A stretch of 64,000 nucleotides of DNA, from NCBI RefSeq assembly GCF_023746595.1, contig NZ_CP080572.1, positions 1,658,530 through 1,722,529 of the forward strand, read 5' to 3'. The notes beneath the pieces were generated by a model. It made no database searches. It saw nothing but the letters and a program-made list of their open reading frames with translations, and was not told the origin of the DNA. This DNA is from Thermococcus argininiproducens (GTDB lineage: Archaea > Methanobacteriota_B > Thermococci > Thermococcales > Thermococcaceae). Of the stretch, positions 7,869 to 16,251 are shown piece by piece (position 1 is the first letter of the stretch; every line of letters starts with the position of its first letter). Both the position numbers and the translations under genes were made by a program.

Positions 7869-8603
7869 ATGGAATTGATAAAAACAAATATCCCATCATT
7901 AGACGAAACCCTTGGAGGAGGGCTTATAGAAGACAGTATCCTTCTCATCACATATGATACTTATTCGCAAGGATGGACTCTGGCTTTTGAAATCTTAAGG
8001 AACAGAATAGAGGAAGGGGACTTTGGAGTTATAATAAACTCAGTAGTCCCACTTTCAATGCTCAATCTAGAATTAAAACGAATAAAATTTGACCTCTTTG
8101 AAGAAGGAGAGAAGAACAGGTTGGGAGTTATAGACATTTTTGCTTCATTCTACGGAATAGAGTATCAACAACCATACGTTTTCTATGAAAAAATGGATCC
8201 TGAAACGTATCTTCCTAAATTTATGGCAATTTATAGAAGAATGTTAGAAAAACAAATAAAAGACAAGAGACCCATTGGAATCCAAGTAACTGCAGATGGT
8301 TTTGCATTTTTAATAGGAGAGGAAGCTGAAATCCGAAATCTCCAAAAGAATCTTGCAGCAAAGGAAAACGCCCGTATTTATGAAAAAAGGAAAAGACCAA
8401 TAAATATAACTCTTCTTAATAGAGATCGTGTTTCTCAAAGATTCCTTTCATGGATCTCCCTTTATAGTCAATATCAAATAGACTTCAGTTCACAAGAAGG
8501 ACAAGTGGAAGAGAAAATGTTCATTAGAAAATCCCCATTGCCCAAATTCAAACCAACAACCCGTATTTTCAAACTAGAAAATGGGAAGATAAAAATCATT
8601 TAG
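7869..8603 (+). CDS. RecA/KaiC-fold protein without a P-loop
   Basis: The N-terminus (LIKTNIPSLDETLGGGLIEDSILLITYD) matches the start of KaiC-like ATPases, but the position of the Walker A loop reads TYDTYSQGWTL and has no GKT, so ATP hydrolysis is unlikely. About 244 residues, soluble. The GGTGATTACC site fits the ATG at 7869; an in-frame start at 7860 adds three residues. The promoter GTTTAAATAAAT lies about 40 bases upstream. Probably a regulatory relative of KaiC-type signalling proteins that are numerous in Thermococcales; its partner is unknown. The 3' end overlaps the convergent SLOG gene by eight bases. Confidence 0.65.
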   Translation: MELIKTNIPSLDETLGGGLIEDSILLITYDTYSQGWTLAFEILRNRIEEGDFGVIINSVVPLSMLNLELKRIKFDLFEEGEKNRLGVIDIFASFYGIEYQQPYVFYEKMDPETYLPKFMAIYRRMLEKQIKDKRPIGIQVTADGFAFLIGEEAEIRNLQKNLAAKENARIYEKRKRPINITLLNRDRVSQRFLSWISLYSQYQIDFSSQEGQVEEKMFIRKSPLPKFKPTTRIFKLENGKIKII

Positions 8604-9108
8604 CGAGTTCTAAAGCAAACGTGACAGCCTCTTTTACACTTTTTGTAAACTTAACCTTTACAAGTTTTTTATGATCAAAATAGCCATCAATGGCCAAAAG
8701 CTCTAATCTATCGCTTGCATATCCAGTATCCACTATGATAACTATAGGCTTTGAGTAGTCATATGCCATTAATGCTTCTACCATGGTACCAATTCCTCCT
8801 CCCAAAACTACCAAGACATCTGCAGAGTTAAGTATGATAGCGCTTCTCTCAACAAAATCCATCCCTGTTTTTATCCTAATTGTGTTAAACTTGTTCCCTT
8901 CCTGCTTTTCAGGGAGTATTCCTATTACAATACCTCCGAGTTTTGTAAACTCTTCACTCACAATCTCCATTATTCCTCCTCTGCCCCCAGTAAGTAGAAC
9001 AACACGATCCTTATACTTAGCCAATTCCCTAGCAAACTCTTTTGCCTTTTCAACAGCTTTTGGGAGTGGTTGAGAATCACTTGAACCAGCTATTGCTATT
9101 TGGATCAT
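8596..9108 (-). CDS. TIGR00725 family nucleotide-binding (SLOG / molybdenum-cofactor-carrier-like) protein
   Basis: Rossmann-like protein of 170 residues. The N-terminal IAIAGSSDSQPLP, the central LLTGGRGGIMEIVSEEF and the LVVLGGGIGTMVE loop are the nucleotide or phosphate binding turns of the LOG/SLOG superfamily. Relatives include the algal molybdenum cofactor carrier, but no cofactor can be deduced here. It lies four bases after the protease gene on the same strand, so the two are likely cotranscribed. Confidence 0.82.
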   Translation of the reverse strand: MIQIAIAGSSDSQPLPKAVEKAKEFARELAKYKDRVVLLTGGRGGIMEIVSEEFTKLGGIVIGILPEKQEGNKFNTIRIKTGMDFVERSAIILNSADVLVVLGGGIGTMVEALMAYDYSKPIVIIVDTGYASDRLELLAIDGYFDHKKLVKVKFTKSVKEAVTFALELAK

Positions 9109-9112
9109 ATAA

Positions 9113-10255
9113 TCACCCCAATAGGTTTCTTAAAGCAGGGAATAGATTAATTGCCAATAGGAACAGCCCTATACCCACAAAAAGATATGTGATGGACTTT
9201 GCTATCTTCGAGGGTAAGAAACTCTTGAGAATATCATCCAACATTTTTCCTCCATCTAAAGGTATGATAGGAAAGAGGTTCATTAAGCCTATACCTAAGT
9301 TAAGTATGTATATCCAGTACAGAGAGAAAGAGATTGGAAGGATGATGGTGTCAAATCCTATCCTTGAAGTTATGTATTGGGCTGGATAAACCCCTAAATA
9401 TCCCTTCTTGGGATTATCTGGATGTGAACCGAGGGAAATATTGAATTTTAGCATATTACCATTTCTAAGTACTCCAACCTCTATCATTTGACCAGCAGTT
9501 GTTTTATTCATTATGTCAAAAAACTCTTCTACAGCCTTGATTTCTTGCCCATCTATACTAACTATAACATCTCCTTTTTGTAAATAGTTCTGAGCAGGGC
9601 TCCCTGGAACTAAATTCGAGATTTCAACCCCTGCAGGTTGTATGATAGGGGTCAAGACAAAACTCAACAGCAAGAGTGCAGTAAAAGCCGCCACGATATT
9701 CCCCATTGAACCGGCAGCATATACCCGTAATCGACTCAATAACGATGCCTTATTGAGTGCTTCTTCATCAGGTTCAACAAATGCCCCAGGAATTACAAAA
9801 AAGAGCACAAGACCCACAGATTTTAATGGTAACCCTTCTGCTCTTGCAACAAATCCGTGACTAAGCTCATGGACAAACATAACTACAATTAGACCGACCA
9901 ATCCATACCACAAGGGGATGGTAATCCCTGGAATCACGAGCTGAACACCAGGAGTGGCCGTTTTCGTCTTAAGACTTTGCAAAGCCAAGTTAAACAGAGT
10001 ATAGAACACATATGCCATTCCTATAAAACCAATCCCTATAGCAAGGGTAGAGTAAGTTTTCCAGAACCCCCTAAATTTTGTACCCACTTGATCTATAAAA
10101 TCCACAAAACGTTTGGTTCTCCATAAAGCAACAAAAAAATCAATTTGCAGACCTTCTTCTTTTTCCTCCCGATAATTCTTCCCAATGATATAAAGTATCC
10201 CCCAAAAACCAATGATCACTGCCACCACTGTGATTAAATCCACCATTCTCTCCAC
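9113..10255 (-). CDS. Site-2 type intramembrane zinc metalloprotease (M50)
   Basis: Membrane protease that cuts transmembrane substrates, often anti-regulators. The zinc motif is FVHELSHGF inside a membrane helix and the third ligand motif is NLFPIIPLDGGKM near the C-terminus. A PDZ domain lies between them (LVPGSPAQNYLQKGDVIVSIDGQEI, a stretch around residues 215-238). 380 residues with about seven hydrophobic segments. Two or three residues at the N-terminus are uncertain, as GGTGGAGAGAATGGTGG offers alternative starts. The substrate is unknown. Confidence 0.92.
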   Translation of the reverse strand: MERMVDLITVVAVIIGFWGILYIIGKNYREEKEEGLQIDFFVALWRTKRFVDFIDQVGTKFRGFWKTYSTLAIGIGFIGMAYVFYTLFNLALQSLKTKTATPGVQLVIPGITIPLWYGLVGLIVVMFVHELSHGFVARAEGLPLKSVGLVLFFVIPGAFVEPDEEALNKASLLSRLRVYAAGSMGNIVAAFTALLLLSFVLTPIIQPAGVEISNLVPGSPAQNYLQKGDVIVSIDGQEIKAVEEFFDIMNKTTAGQMIEVGVLRNGNMLKFNISLGSHPDNPKKGYLGVYPAQYITSRIGFDTIILPISFSLYWIYILNLGIGLMNLFPIIPLDGGKMLDDILKSFLPSKIAKSITYLFVGIGLFLLAINLFPALRNLLG

Positions 10256-10327
10256 CAGATTTCACTTCTAAAGGGAGTTTAAAAAGATAGTGCATACCCT
10301 TAAAAAGAAAAGATACCAATATAAAAA

Positions 10328-10386
10328 TGCAATGATGATTGATGGGCGAACCGAGGGATGAGGAAGGTTAGGTGATCGCTGAGCAC
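10328..10386 (+). ncRNA. C/D box guide RNA (archaeal sRNA) with two rRNA guides
   Basis: Box C ATGATGA at 10332-10338 and box D CTGA at 10379-10382 bracket a weaker D' (CCGA, 10351-10354) and C' (GGATGAG, around 10356-10362), the standard archaeal layout and size. The guide before D' (10339-10350) pairs over 12 bases, with one G-U, with the 23S segment UUCGCCCAUUAA as I recall it from Thermococcales. The guide before D (about 10370-10378) pairs over nine bases with CGAUCACCU at the 16S 3' end. The expected methylated bases are those opposite 10346 and 10374. A TATA-like CTTAAAAAG sits at 10299-10307. Confidence 0.75.
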
Positions 10387-11135
10387 TACCTTTGAAAATT
10401 CCAGCCCTCATTGCCATACTTTTCTTCTATCAGCTCTTCTACAAGTTCCAGTTCGTAGTCAGTTAGCTTATCCTCCTTAAGGGGAAACTTTTCAAAGAAC
10501 TTCATTTTCAAAAGGGCATACACTTCCTCTCTAGAAAGTTTGAGTCCCTCTCGTTCTAATGTTGTGACTCGTTCCCATATACTCGTGATGCCTTTATCTT
10601 GAAGTTTCTTTTGAGAGACCTTAAGGACAGAGGCAAGAATATCGAGACGTGTAGCATACATTAATGTACCATGTTGTAAAATAACTCCTTTTTTCCTAGT
10701 TTGAGCAGACCCGCTTATCTTTTTTCCGTTAGCAACTATATCGTTTAAACCTGAAAACCTGCTATCAAGACCAAGTTCCTTTACAGCCTCAACAAGTGGA
10801 CTTGCAAGGAACCTATAACTTTCATCAACATTTTTCAAACTCTCGTGAAAGTCTTCTCCAATAATAACACTATATGTTATCTCTCCATATTGATCATGAA
10901 AAACACTCCCACCACCAGTTATTCTCCTCACAACTGGAATCCCCAACTCTTTGCACTTTTCTAAGTTTACATCATACTCAACACTTTGAAATCTACCTAT
11001 TGTAATGGAACTCGGTTTGAAAATATAGAGCCTGACAGTATCTTCGACTTTCCCCTCGATTCTTGCCTTTAATATAGCTTCATCCATAGCCATTTGAATC
11101 TCAGGCTTTGCAACAATCAGAGGAATAAATCTCAT
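10386..11135 (-). CDS. lplA: Lipoate-protein ligase A (catalytic domain)
   Basis: Activates lipoate with ATP and attaches it to acceptor proteins such as GcvH or E2 subunits. Family motifs: RRITGGGSVFHD around residues 74-85, and the lysine loop NDIVANGKKISGSAQ around 133-147, whose lysine contacts the lipoyl-AMP intermediate. The C-terminus ends in EEKYGNEGWNFQR, typical of the catalytic domain. At 249 residues it lacks a full accessory domain, which in several archaea is a separate protein. The 3' end touches the oppositely oriented C/D guide RNA. Confidence 0.9.
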   Translation of the reverse strand: MRFIPLIVAKPEIQMAMDEAILKARIEGKVEDTVRLYIFKPSSITIGRFQSVEYDVNLEKCKELGIPVVRRITGGGSVFHDQYGEITYSVIIGEDFHESLKNVDESYRFLASPLVEAVKELGLDSRFSGLNDIVANGKKISGSAQTRKKGVILQHGTLMYATRLDILASVLKVSQKKLQDKGITSIWERVTTLEREGLKLSREEVYALLKMKFFEKFPLKEDKLTDYELELVEELIEEKYGNEGWNFQR

Positions 11136-11181
11136 ACCACTACCTCCCTTATACTTACTAATAACTGATTGCTCAATTTCA

Positions 11182-11694
11182 TTATCCTAAACCAAGCTTT
11201 TCCCTTACGATTAATGGAAGATATCCTATTTTCGGGAATACTAACAAAGCTTTTGATTCAATAGCCTCTTCCGGAATACATGGAAGGACATCACCCTCAG
11301 CCAGTGGAAGATAACTTTTTAGATATGGGAACTCATTAATATCAAGAGGATAAAAGTCATGGACCCAGTTATTATCTCCTTGTATAACAAAACACCTTTT
11401 TCCATTGTACTCTAGAATCTTTCTAACTCTGTGAATTATTGGATACTTTGTATATGGACGCCTATAGACCACTACATCACCTACTTTTATTTCACTAGAG
11501 GGTACTCCTTTAAGAAGTACCACATCCCCCCTATAGAAAGTTGGTTCCATAGAACCACTTATTACAATGACTAAGGGTGAATCTGTGTGGAGTGCCACCT
11601 TTAACCCACTATGCACCATAAAGACTACCACTAAACTAATAAGCAAAAACGCAGCATCGGCCTTCCAACCACCTAGTAAATTCCTTTCCGCCAT
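11182..11694 (-). CDS. Signal peptidase I (archaeal/ER type)
   Basis: Membrane endopeptidase that removes signal peptides. One N-terminal transmembrane segment (residues about 13-32) is followed by the catalytic serine in VISGSMEPTFYRGD and the general base histidine in YPIIHRVRKI; the histidine rather than lysine is the Sec11-like archaeal arrangement. The GDNNWVHD aspartate motif completes the site. 170 residues. The start overlaps the preceding DUF531-like gene by 22 bases. Confidence 0.92.
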   Translation of the reverse strand: MAERNLLGGWKADAAFLLISLVVVFMVHSGLKVALHTDSPLVIVISGSMEPTFYRGDVVLLKGVPSSEIKVGDVVVYRRPYTKYPIIHRVRKILEYNGKRCFVIQGDNNWVHDFYPLDINEFPYLKSYLPLAEGDVLPCIPEEAIESKALLVFPKIGYLPLIVREKLGLG

Positions 11695-12224
11695 TTCAAT
11701 GCCTCCATTAGTGTTCTAATTTTTGTTGGTATTGAGCCAATTGCCGTACACGTCTCTAGGCTGATTCTTTTTCCATCAGTTATATCCAAATGATATCTAG
11801 CTAACTTAAATATTTCCTTCGGTAAACCATGTCTCCCGAGACCTACAACTAACATAAAGCTTTCTCCTCTAAGTGCTCGTTGGGCAAGTTGATGGGAAGA
11901 GATTTCTTTGTTCTCATCCGGTTTTCTCGTGGTCGCAACCACATTACCAAACTGCGGAGGAAAGCCCGATTTAGGGAATTCTAGAACGTGGAACTTATTA
12001 CTCTTTGCCAATTCTAGAAGATACTTACCACTTTCCCCTATTGTAGTATTTTCCGATATCTCCATAGCAATCTCCGCTGGCTTTTTCTTCTCAAATGGGA
12101 ACCCCACAAGTGCAAGATGGAAATTAAAAGCATAACAAATTGGTGCTGCCCTAGCAATTGCCCTTAAATGGGCCTCATGAATCTTTTTTGGATCATATGA
12201 ATTGTATAATGACAGAGTGAGCAT
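11673..12224 (-). CDS. DUF531-type archaeal protein, possible SPOUT-fold methyltransferase
   Basis: 183-residue archaeal protein that I assign to DUF531. The C-terminal half has GLGRHGLPKEIF and ISLETCTAIGSIPTKI, which resemble the glycine-rich knot loops of SPOUT RNA methyltransferases, so an RNA-modifying role is possible but not shown. It is upstream of and overlapping with the signal peptidase gene. A TTTATTAACTTG stretch in the 60-base divergent region toward the TPR gene could serve as promoter. Confidence 0.65.
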   Translation of the reverse strand: MLTLSLYNSYDPKKIHEAHLRAIARAAPICYAFNFHLALVGFPFEKKKPAEIAMEISENTTIGESGKYLLELAKSNKFHVLEFPKSGFPPQFGNVVATTRKPDENKEISSHQLAQRALRGESFMLVVGLGRHGLPKEIFKLARYHLDITDGKRISLETCTAIGSIPTKIRTLMEALKWRKGIY

Positions 12225-12298
12225 TTTTGCCTCCCCATCAAATAAAAATCAACAATGTTTATTAACTTGTTTATCAAATATAATTTTTGGTAACCATG

Positions 12299-13366
12299 GT
12301 CAAAATTGAAGACATTGTGTATCTAGTAAAAAACAAAAGATATGAAGAGGCCTTAGAGCTTGTTCGCCAATTAAAAGATAATTTAGAGAAAGTCTTAGCT
12401 CTAAGTAGTATGGCCAGGGAAGCTTTTTATACAGATCCCACAGTAACATATAGCTTCTTGGAAGATGCGGAATATTTTTCTGAAAAAATAAAGGACAAAA
12501 GAGAAAAAGCAATTGCTCTTGCAGATATTGCCTCAGTGTATTTCTTGGCGGGAGATGTTGATTACAGTATGAGCCTTTTTGAAGACGCTATAAAAGAAAC
12601 AGAGAAAATTAAAAACCCAGAAATAAGAATAAAGCCTTTAGAGGAGATAGCATACTATATGGGTATCTCTGGATTAGTAGAGCTTTCATTTGAACTCTTT
12701 GAAAGGATTTTTGACATAATAGTGAATCTAAAGATTAACTATGTGAAAAAAACTGAGTATCTACTTGATCTCGGAGATATGATGGAGAGAGTTGGAGATA
12801 GACTACCCTCCCAAGAAGCCATTACCTTTTACGAACGAGCTCACGACTTATTTGAGAAGCTCCATGTCCCTGCAAAAGCTGCCACTGTTGAGAAAAAACT
12901 CGATCTAGCAAAGACGCTTACTACTGTAGGGCTTCCAGAAATCAGAAATGCCGTTAGAGAAGGGAAATATGTATATGCTACAAAACTGGTTATCAGAAAA
13001 TTTGATGAGGAGAAGATGATCATAGGTCTTTTAGAAATTGCACTCTGGATGAAAAAGAATGAAACTCTCGGTTACAACCAAATTGTAGATTCTGCACTTA
13101 AATATCTCAACAAAATCACATTTTCTCCAAACTTACTAAAGTACATTGTTAGGCTCCTAATAAACCTAGAACGTTTCGAAAAAGCATTAAAACTTTCTGT
13201 GAAAATAGAGGATACATATGTTCGTTCAGAAATCATGAGAGAAATCAGTATTGGTATGTTAAAAAGTGGTGAGATAGAAGGAGCCTTAAAACTCGCTGAA
13301 ATGATACCGGATGAAGACACGCGCCTTTCCACTTTGATTGAACTCAAGAAAATGATAAAGTATTGA
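12299..13366 (+). CDS. Helical TPR-like repeat protein
   Basis: About 355 residues made of repeating antiparallel helix pairs (for example YEEALELVRQLKDN, REKAIALADIASVYFLAGD, FEKALKLSVKIED, EGALKLAEMIPDED), the pattern of tetratricopeptide-like scaffolds. No catalytic motif or signal peptide. Probably a protein-binding adaptor in the cytoplasm; the partner cannot be read. Start codons at 12287 and 12299 are both possible; GGTAACC precedes the second. It is followed seven bases later by the dipeptidase gene. Confidence 0.6.
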   Translation, partial: VKIEDIVYLVKNKRYEEALELVRQLKDNLEKVLALSSMAREAFYTDPTVTYSFLEDAEYFSEKIKDKREKAIALADIASVYFLAGDVDYSMSLFEDAIKETEKIKNPEIRIKPLEEIAYYMGISGLVELSFELFERIFDIIVNLKINYVKKTEYLLDLGDMMERVGDRLPSQEAITFYERAHDLFEKLHVPAKAATVEKKLDLAKTLTTVGLPEIRNAVREGKYVYATKLVIRKFDEEKMIIGLLEIALWMKKNETLGYNQIVDSALKYLNKITFSPNLLKYIVRLLINLERFEKALKLSVKIEDTYVRSEIMREISIGMLKSGEIEGALKLAEMIPDEDTRLSTLIELKKMIKY

Positions 13367-13384
13367 GGAACAATGGTGGTGAAA

Positions 13385-14320
13385 ATGATTTTTGATGTTC
13401 ATTCAGATTTGCCTACTTATATTTATGAAGAACGAAAAAAGGGAAGAAGCGCTGTTCTAGAAACTGAATTCTCCAAATTTTTTAGTGGACACATAACCTC
13501 TAGAGTAATGGCCGTCTGGAGTAGGCCCGAAAAGAGAGCCACTGCACTTAGATATGCACTTGAGGTTATAAATAATCTACACAAGGATATTATAGAAAGT
13601 CCAAGTTTTGTTTTCGTGACAAATGTCACCGAAATGCAAGAAGCAATTAAAGATAACAAAGTAGCACTTTGGCTAGGATTAGAAGGTGGGGAACCCATAG
13701 AAGACAGCCTAGACCTGCTTGAAGTCTTTTATAATCTGGGTGTAAGAGTCCTAACACTCACCTGGAATCTTAGAAATGCCATTGGTGATGGTGTTCTTGA
13801 ACGAACTAAAGGAGGGCTCACAAACTTTGGAGTTGAAGTTCTAGGGAAAGCGGAAGAGCTTGGAATACTCATCGATATCAGCCACATTAATGAAAATGGC
13901 TTTTGGGATGTGATTGAAACAACAGCTTTTCCCATTATAGCATCGCATTCAAATGTATATTCCTTATGCAAACACTCAAGGAATTTAAAAGATGAACAGA
14001 TAAAAGCAATAGCTGAAAGAGGTGGAGTAATTGGAATTAATGCGATTCCAAGTTTTATAGACCACGAAGCCCCAACGCTCGAGAAAATGATAAACCACCT
14101 CAAATACATAGTTGATTTAGTGGGGTATAAATATGTAGGCTTTGGATTCGATTTTGTTTATTATCTCGGAAACCAAAGTGGAAAACGAGTTAAGGGATTC
14201 GAAAATGAAAGTGATATCCCTAAATTAGTGAGGGCCTTAGAAGATATTTTCAGCAAAAAAGAAATTGAAGCAATCGTATTCAAGAACTTTGAACGGGTTT
14301 TTGAGAGAGTTGTTGGATGA
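13385..14320 (+). CDS. Membrane dipeptidase family (M19) zinc peptidase
   Basis: Metal-dependent dipeptidase of the renal dipeptidase family. The HxD motif is in FDVHSDLP, the bridging glutamate in GLEGGEPI, metal histidines in DISHINENGFWDV and IIASHSNVY, and the base aspartate in FGFDFVYY. About 311 residues. The ATG at 13385 follows GGTGGTGAAA; an ATG at 13373 with GAGGAACA upstream is an alternative. Likely cotranscribed with the upstream TPR gene. The substrate is probably small dipeptides from proteolysis. Confidence 0.88.
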   Translation: MIFDVHSDLPTYIYEERKKGRSAVLETEFSKFFSGHITSRVMAVWSRPEKRATALRYALEVINNLHKDIIESPSFVFVTNVTEMQEAIKDNKVALWLGLEGGEPIEDSLDLLEVFYNLGVRVLTLTWNLRNAIGDGVLERTKGGLTNFGVEVLGKAEELGILIDISHINENGFWDVIETTAFPIIASHSNVYSLCKHSRNLKDEQIKAIAERGGVIGINAIPSFIDHEAPTLEKMINHLKYIVDLVGYKYVGFGFDFVYYLGNQSGKRVKGFENESDIPKLVRALEDIFSKKEIEAIVFKNFERVFERVVG

Positions 14321-14366
14321 CTAAAAGCTTTTTAACCTCTCTTTTCTTTTCTAAGTTGTGAGAAAC

Positions 14367-15206
14367 ATGGAGGAAATATACTTCCTTACCTTTAGGGAAG
14401 CTAGGAGGCTACTGCTCCTGAGTGGTGAAGTGAGAGCAAACTTAGACTTAAGAAAAACAAACAGAACTCACACGGTTGTGGTTAAAGAAAACAAAGTAAT
14501 ATTTCCTAACGGAGATGAAGTTGAAAAGAGTGTTCTTAAAAAGATAGCAAAAGATGAAAACACTGTTTATTTCATAAAAGATGGACATGTATACAAGGCT
14601 GCAATAGCTCGCAATGGATTTTACAAACTAGTTCCAACAATTCCCCCCACAATAGAAATAAATGGGATTAGAATGCACCGTACCAAAGACACAAATCCAC
14701 TAAAAGACACAAGAAGTAAAGTAGATACTGTAAATCCTCAAGAAGGAGATTTTGTTTTAGATACTTGTATGGGATTAGGATATACAGCTATAGAAAGTGC
14801 AAAACGTGGTGCTTATGTGATGACTATTGAAAAAGACCCCAATGTCATTGAACTGGCCCATTTAAACCCCTGGAGTTCAGAACTTTTTAGCTCCCAAAAT
14901 ATTCAAGTGATTCAAGGAGATGCATTTGAGATCATCCGGAGATTCAGCGATAAAACCTTTGACATAGTCATTCATGACCCTCCTAGATTTTCCCTAGCTG
15001 GACATCTTTACAGTGAGGAGTTCTATAAAGAACTGTTTAGAGTCCTTAAACCAAAAGGAAGGGTTTTTCACTATGTGGGCAAGCCTGGCGGTAAGTACAG
15101 GCGAAAAGACTTGCAAAAAGGTGTCATGGAAAGACTAAGGAAAGTTGGATTCATAAAAGTGAGACGAGCTGAGGAAGCCCTAGGGGTTGTGGCTTTTAAG
15201 CCATAG
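14367..15206 (+). CDS. Predicted archaeal SAM-dependent methyltransferase (COG2521 type)
   Basis: About 279 residues. The C-terminal half is a class I methyltransferase: motif I FVLDTCMGLGYTAIESAKRG, an acidic strand MTIEKDP, and the catalytic-type motif HDPPRFSLAGH. The N-terminal half is a small domain specific to this archaeal family. HDPPR resembles NPPY motifs of enzymes acting on nitrogen of bases or proteins, but the substrate is unknown. GTGAGAAAC precedes the ATG at 14367; a GTG at 14358 is an alternative. Confidence 0.8.
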   Translation: MEEIYFLTFREARRLLLLSGEVRANLDLRKTNRTHTVVVKENKVIFPNGDEVEKSVLKKIAKDENTVYFIKDGHVYKAAIARNGFYKLVPTIPPTIEINGIRMHRTKDTNPLKDTRSKVDTVNPQEGDFVLDTCMGLGYTAIESAKRGAYVMTIEKDPNVIELAHLNPWSSELFSSQNIQVIQGDAFEIIRRFSDKTFDIVIHDPPRFSLAGHLYSEEFYKELFRVLKPKGRVFHYVGKPGGKYRRKDLQKGVMERLRKVGFIKVRRAEEALGVVAFKP

Positions 15207-15264
15207 GCCTAAGATTGCTAAAAATTAATTCTTTCCTTTTAAAACCAAGAAGGAGGCTTTCAAA

Positions 15265-16251
15265 ATGCTCCCACTTGGCAAAATTAGGAGTGAGGTCCTT
15301 AAGGAAATAGTCCTCAAAAACCTACCTTTAGACGATACAAAAATCATCTATGGACCAAGAGAAGGATTTGATTCCGCTGTTCTAGAATATGACGACGATA
15401 ATTACCTTGTTATTGCCACAGATCCCATTCTGGGAGTCCCCAAAGAGAAATTCGGCTTTTTCACTTACCATTTTGCATCAAGCGATGTGGCCGTCTTTGG
15501 AGCAAACCCAAGATGGATAATAGTTGACCTCTTACTTCCCCCCAAAACCACAAAGGAGGATTTAACACTCATCATGAAAACACTAAAGAACGAGTGTAAC
15601 AAATATAACACATCGATTCTTGGTGGCCATACTGGAGTTTACAATACCGTCAAAGAGATAACCGCAACAACAACAGCCATGGGATTAGTAAAGAAAAATG
15701 AACTAAGACTTCCATTAGCAAAGGCTGGAGACGATATCATCATCACAAAAGGTATTGCAATAGAATTTGCAGTTGGTGTCGCATGGTTCAAGAGAGACGA
15801 GCTCAGAAAAATACTTTCTCCATCAGAAATAAATACTCTGAAGGAGATGTACAGACTCGAGACAGTAATTCCTGATGCCTTAGTAGCAAGAAAATTTGCC
15901 CGTGGTATGCACGATGCAACTGAAGGAGGATTGACAGCATTACATGAGATTGCCAATAATTCTGGGGTGGGATTTAAGGTTTATTATGAGAGGATTTATA
16001 TTCCATCACTCGTTAAAAAAGTAGTGAATCATTACAAAGTTGACCCATTAACGCTCTCCTCTACAGGTACATTGATAATAATTTCCCCAAAAGAGAAAAC
16101 AAAGACTCTAATCGAAGAACTTCATAGACACGGGATTAAGGCCTTTAGAATTGGAAAGTTCACAGAAAGCAAGGAAAGAATACTCATTAGAAGAGGAAAA
16201 GAAGAAGAATTCCCAGAATTTAAGAGCGATGCATACGCTGAGATTTATTAG
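15265..16251 (+). CDS. AIR synthase / HypE-superfamily protein
   Basis: ATP-binding protein of the PurM/HypE/SelD fold, 328 residues. The N-terminal domain contains DSAVLEY and TDPILGVP where relatives bind Mg-ATP, and FASSDVAVFGANPRW is the typical dimer strand. The C-terminal domain has GMHDATEGGLTALHEIA, diagnostic of HypE-like and SelD-related proteins. It lacks the HypE C-terminal cysteine, so it is not the hydrogenase maturation enzyme; the substrate is unknown. AAGGAGG precedes the ATG by eight bases. Confidence 0.78.
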   Translation: MLPLGKIRSEVLKEIVLKNLPLDDTKIIYGPREGFDSAVLEYDDDNYLVIATDPILGVPKEKFGFFTYHFASSDVAVFGANPRWIIVDLLLPPKTTKEDLTLIMKTLKNECNKYNTSILGGHTGVYNTVKEITATTTAMGLVKKNELRLPLAKAGDDIIITKGIAIEFAVGVAWFKRDELRKILSPSEINTLKEMYRLETVIPDALVARKFARGMHDATEGGLTALHEIANNSGVGFKVYYERIYIPSLVKKVVNHYKVDPLTLSSTGTLIIISPKEKTKTLIEELHRHGIKAFRIGKFTESKERILIRRGKEEEFPEFKSDAYAEIY

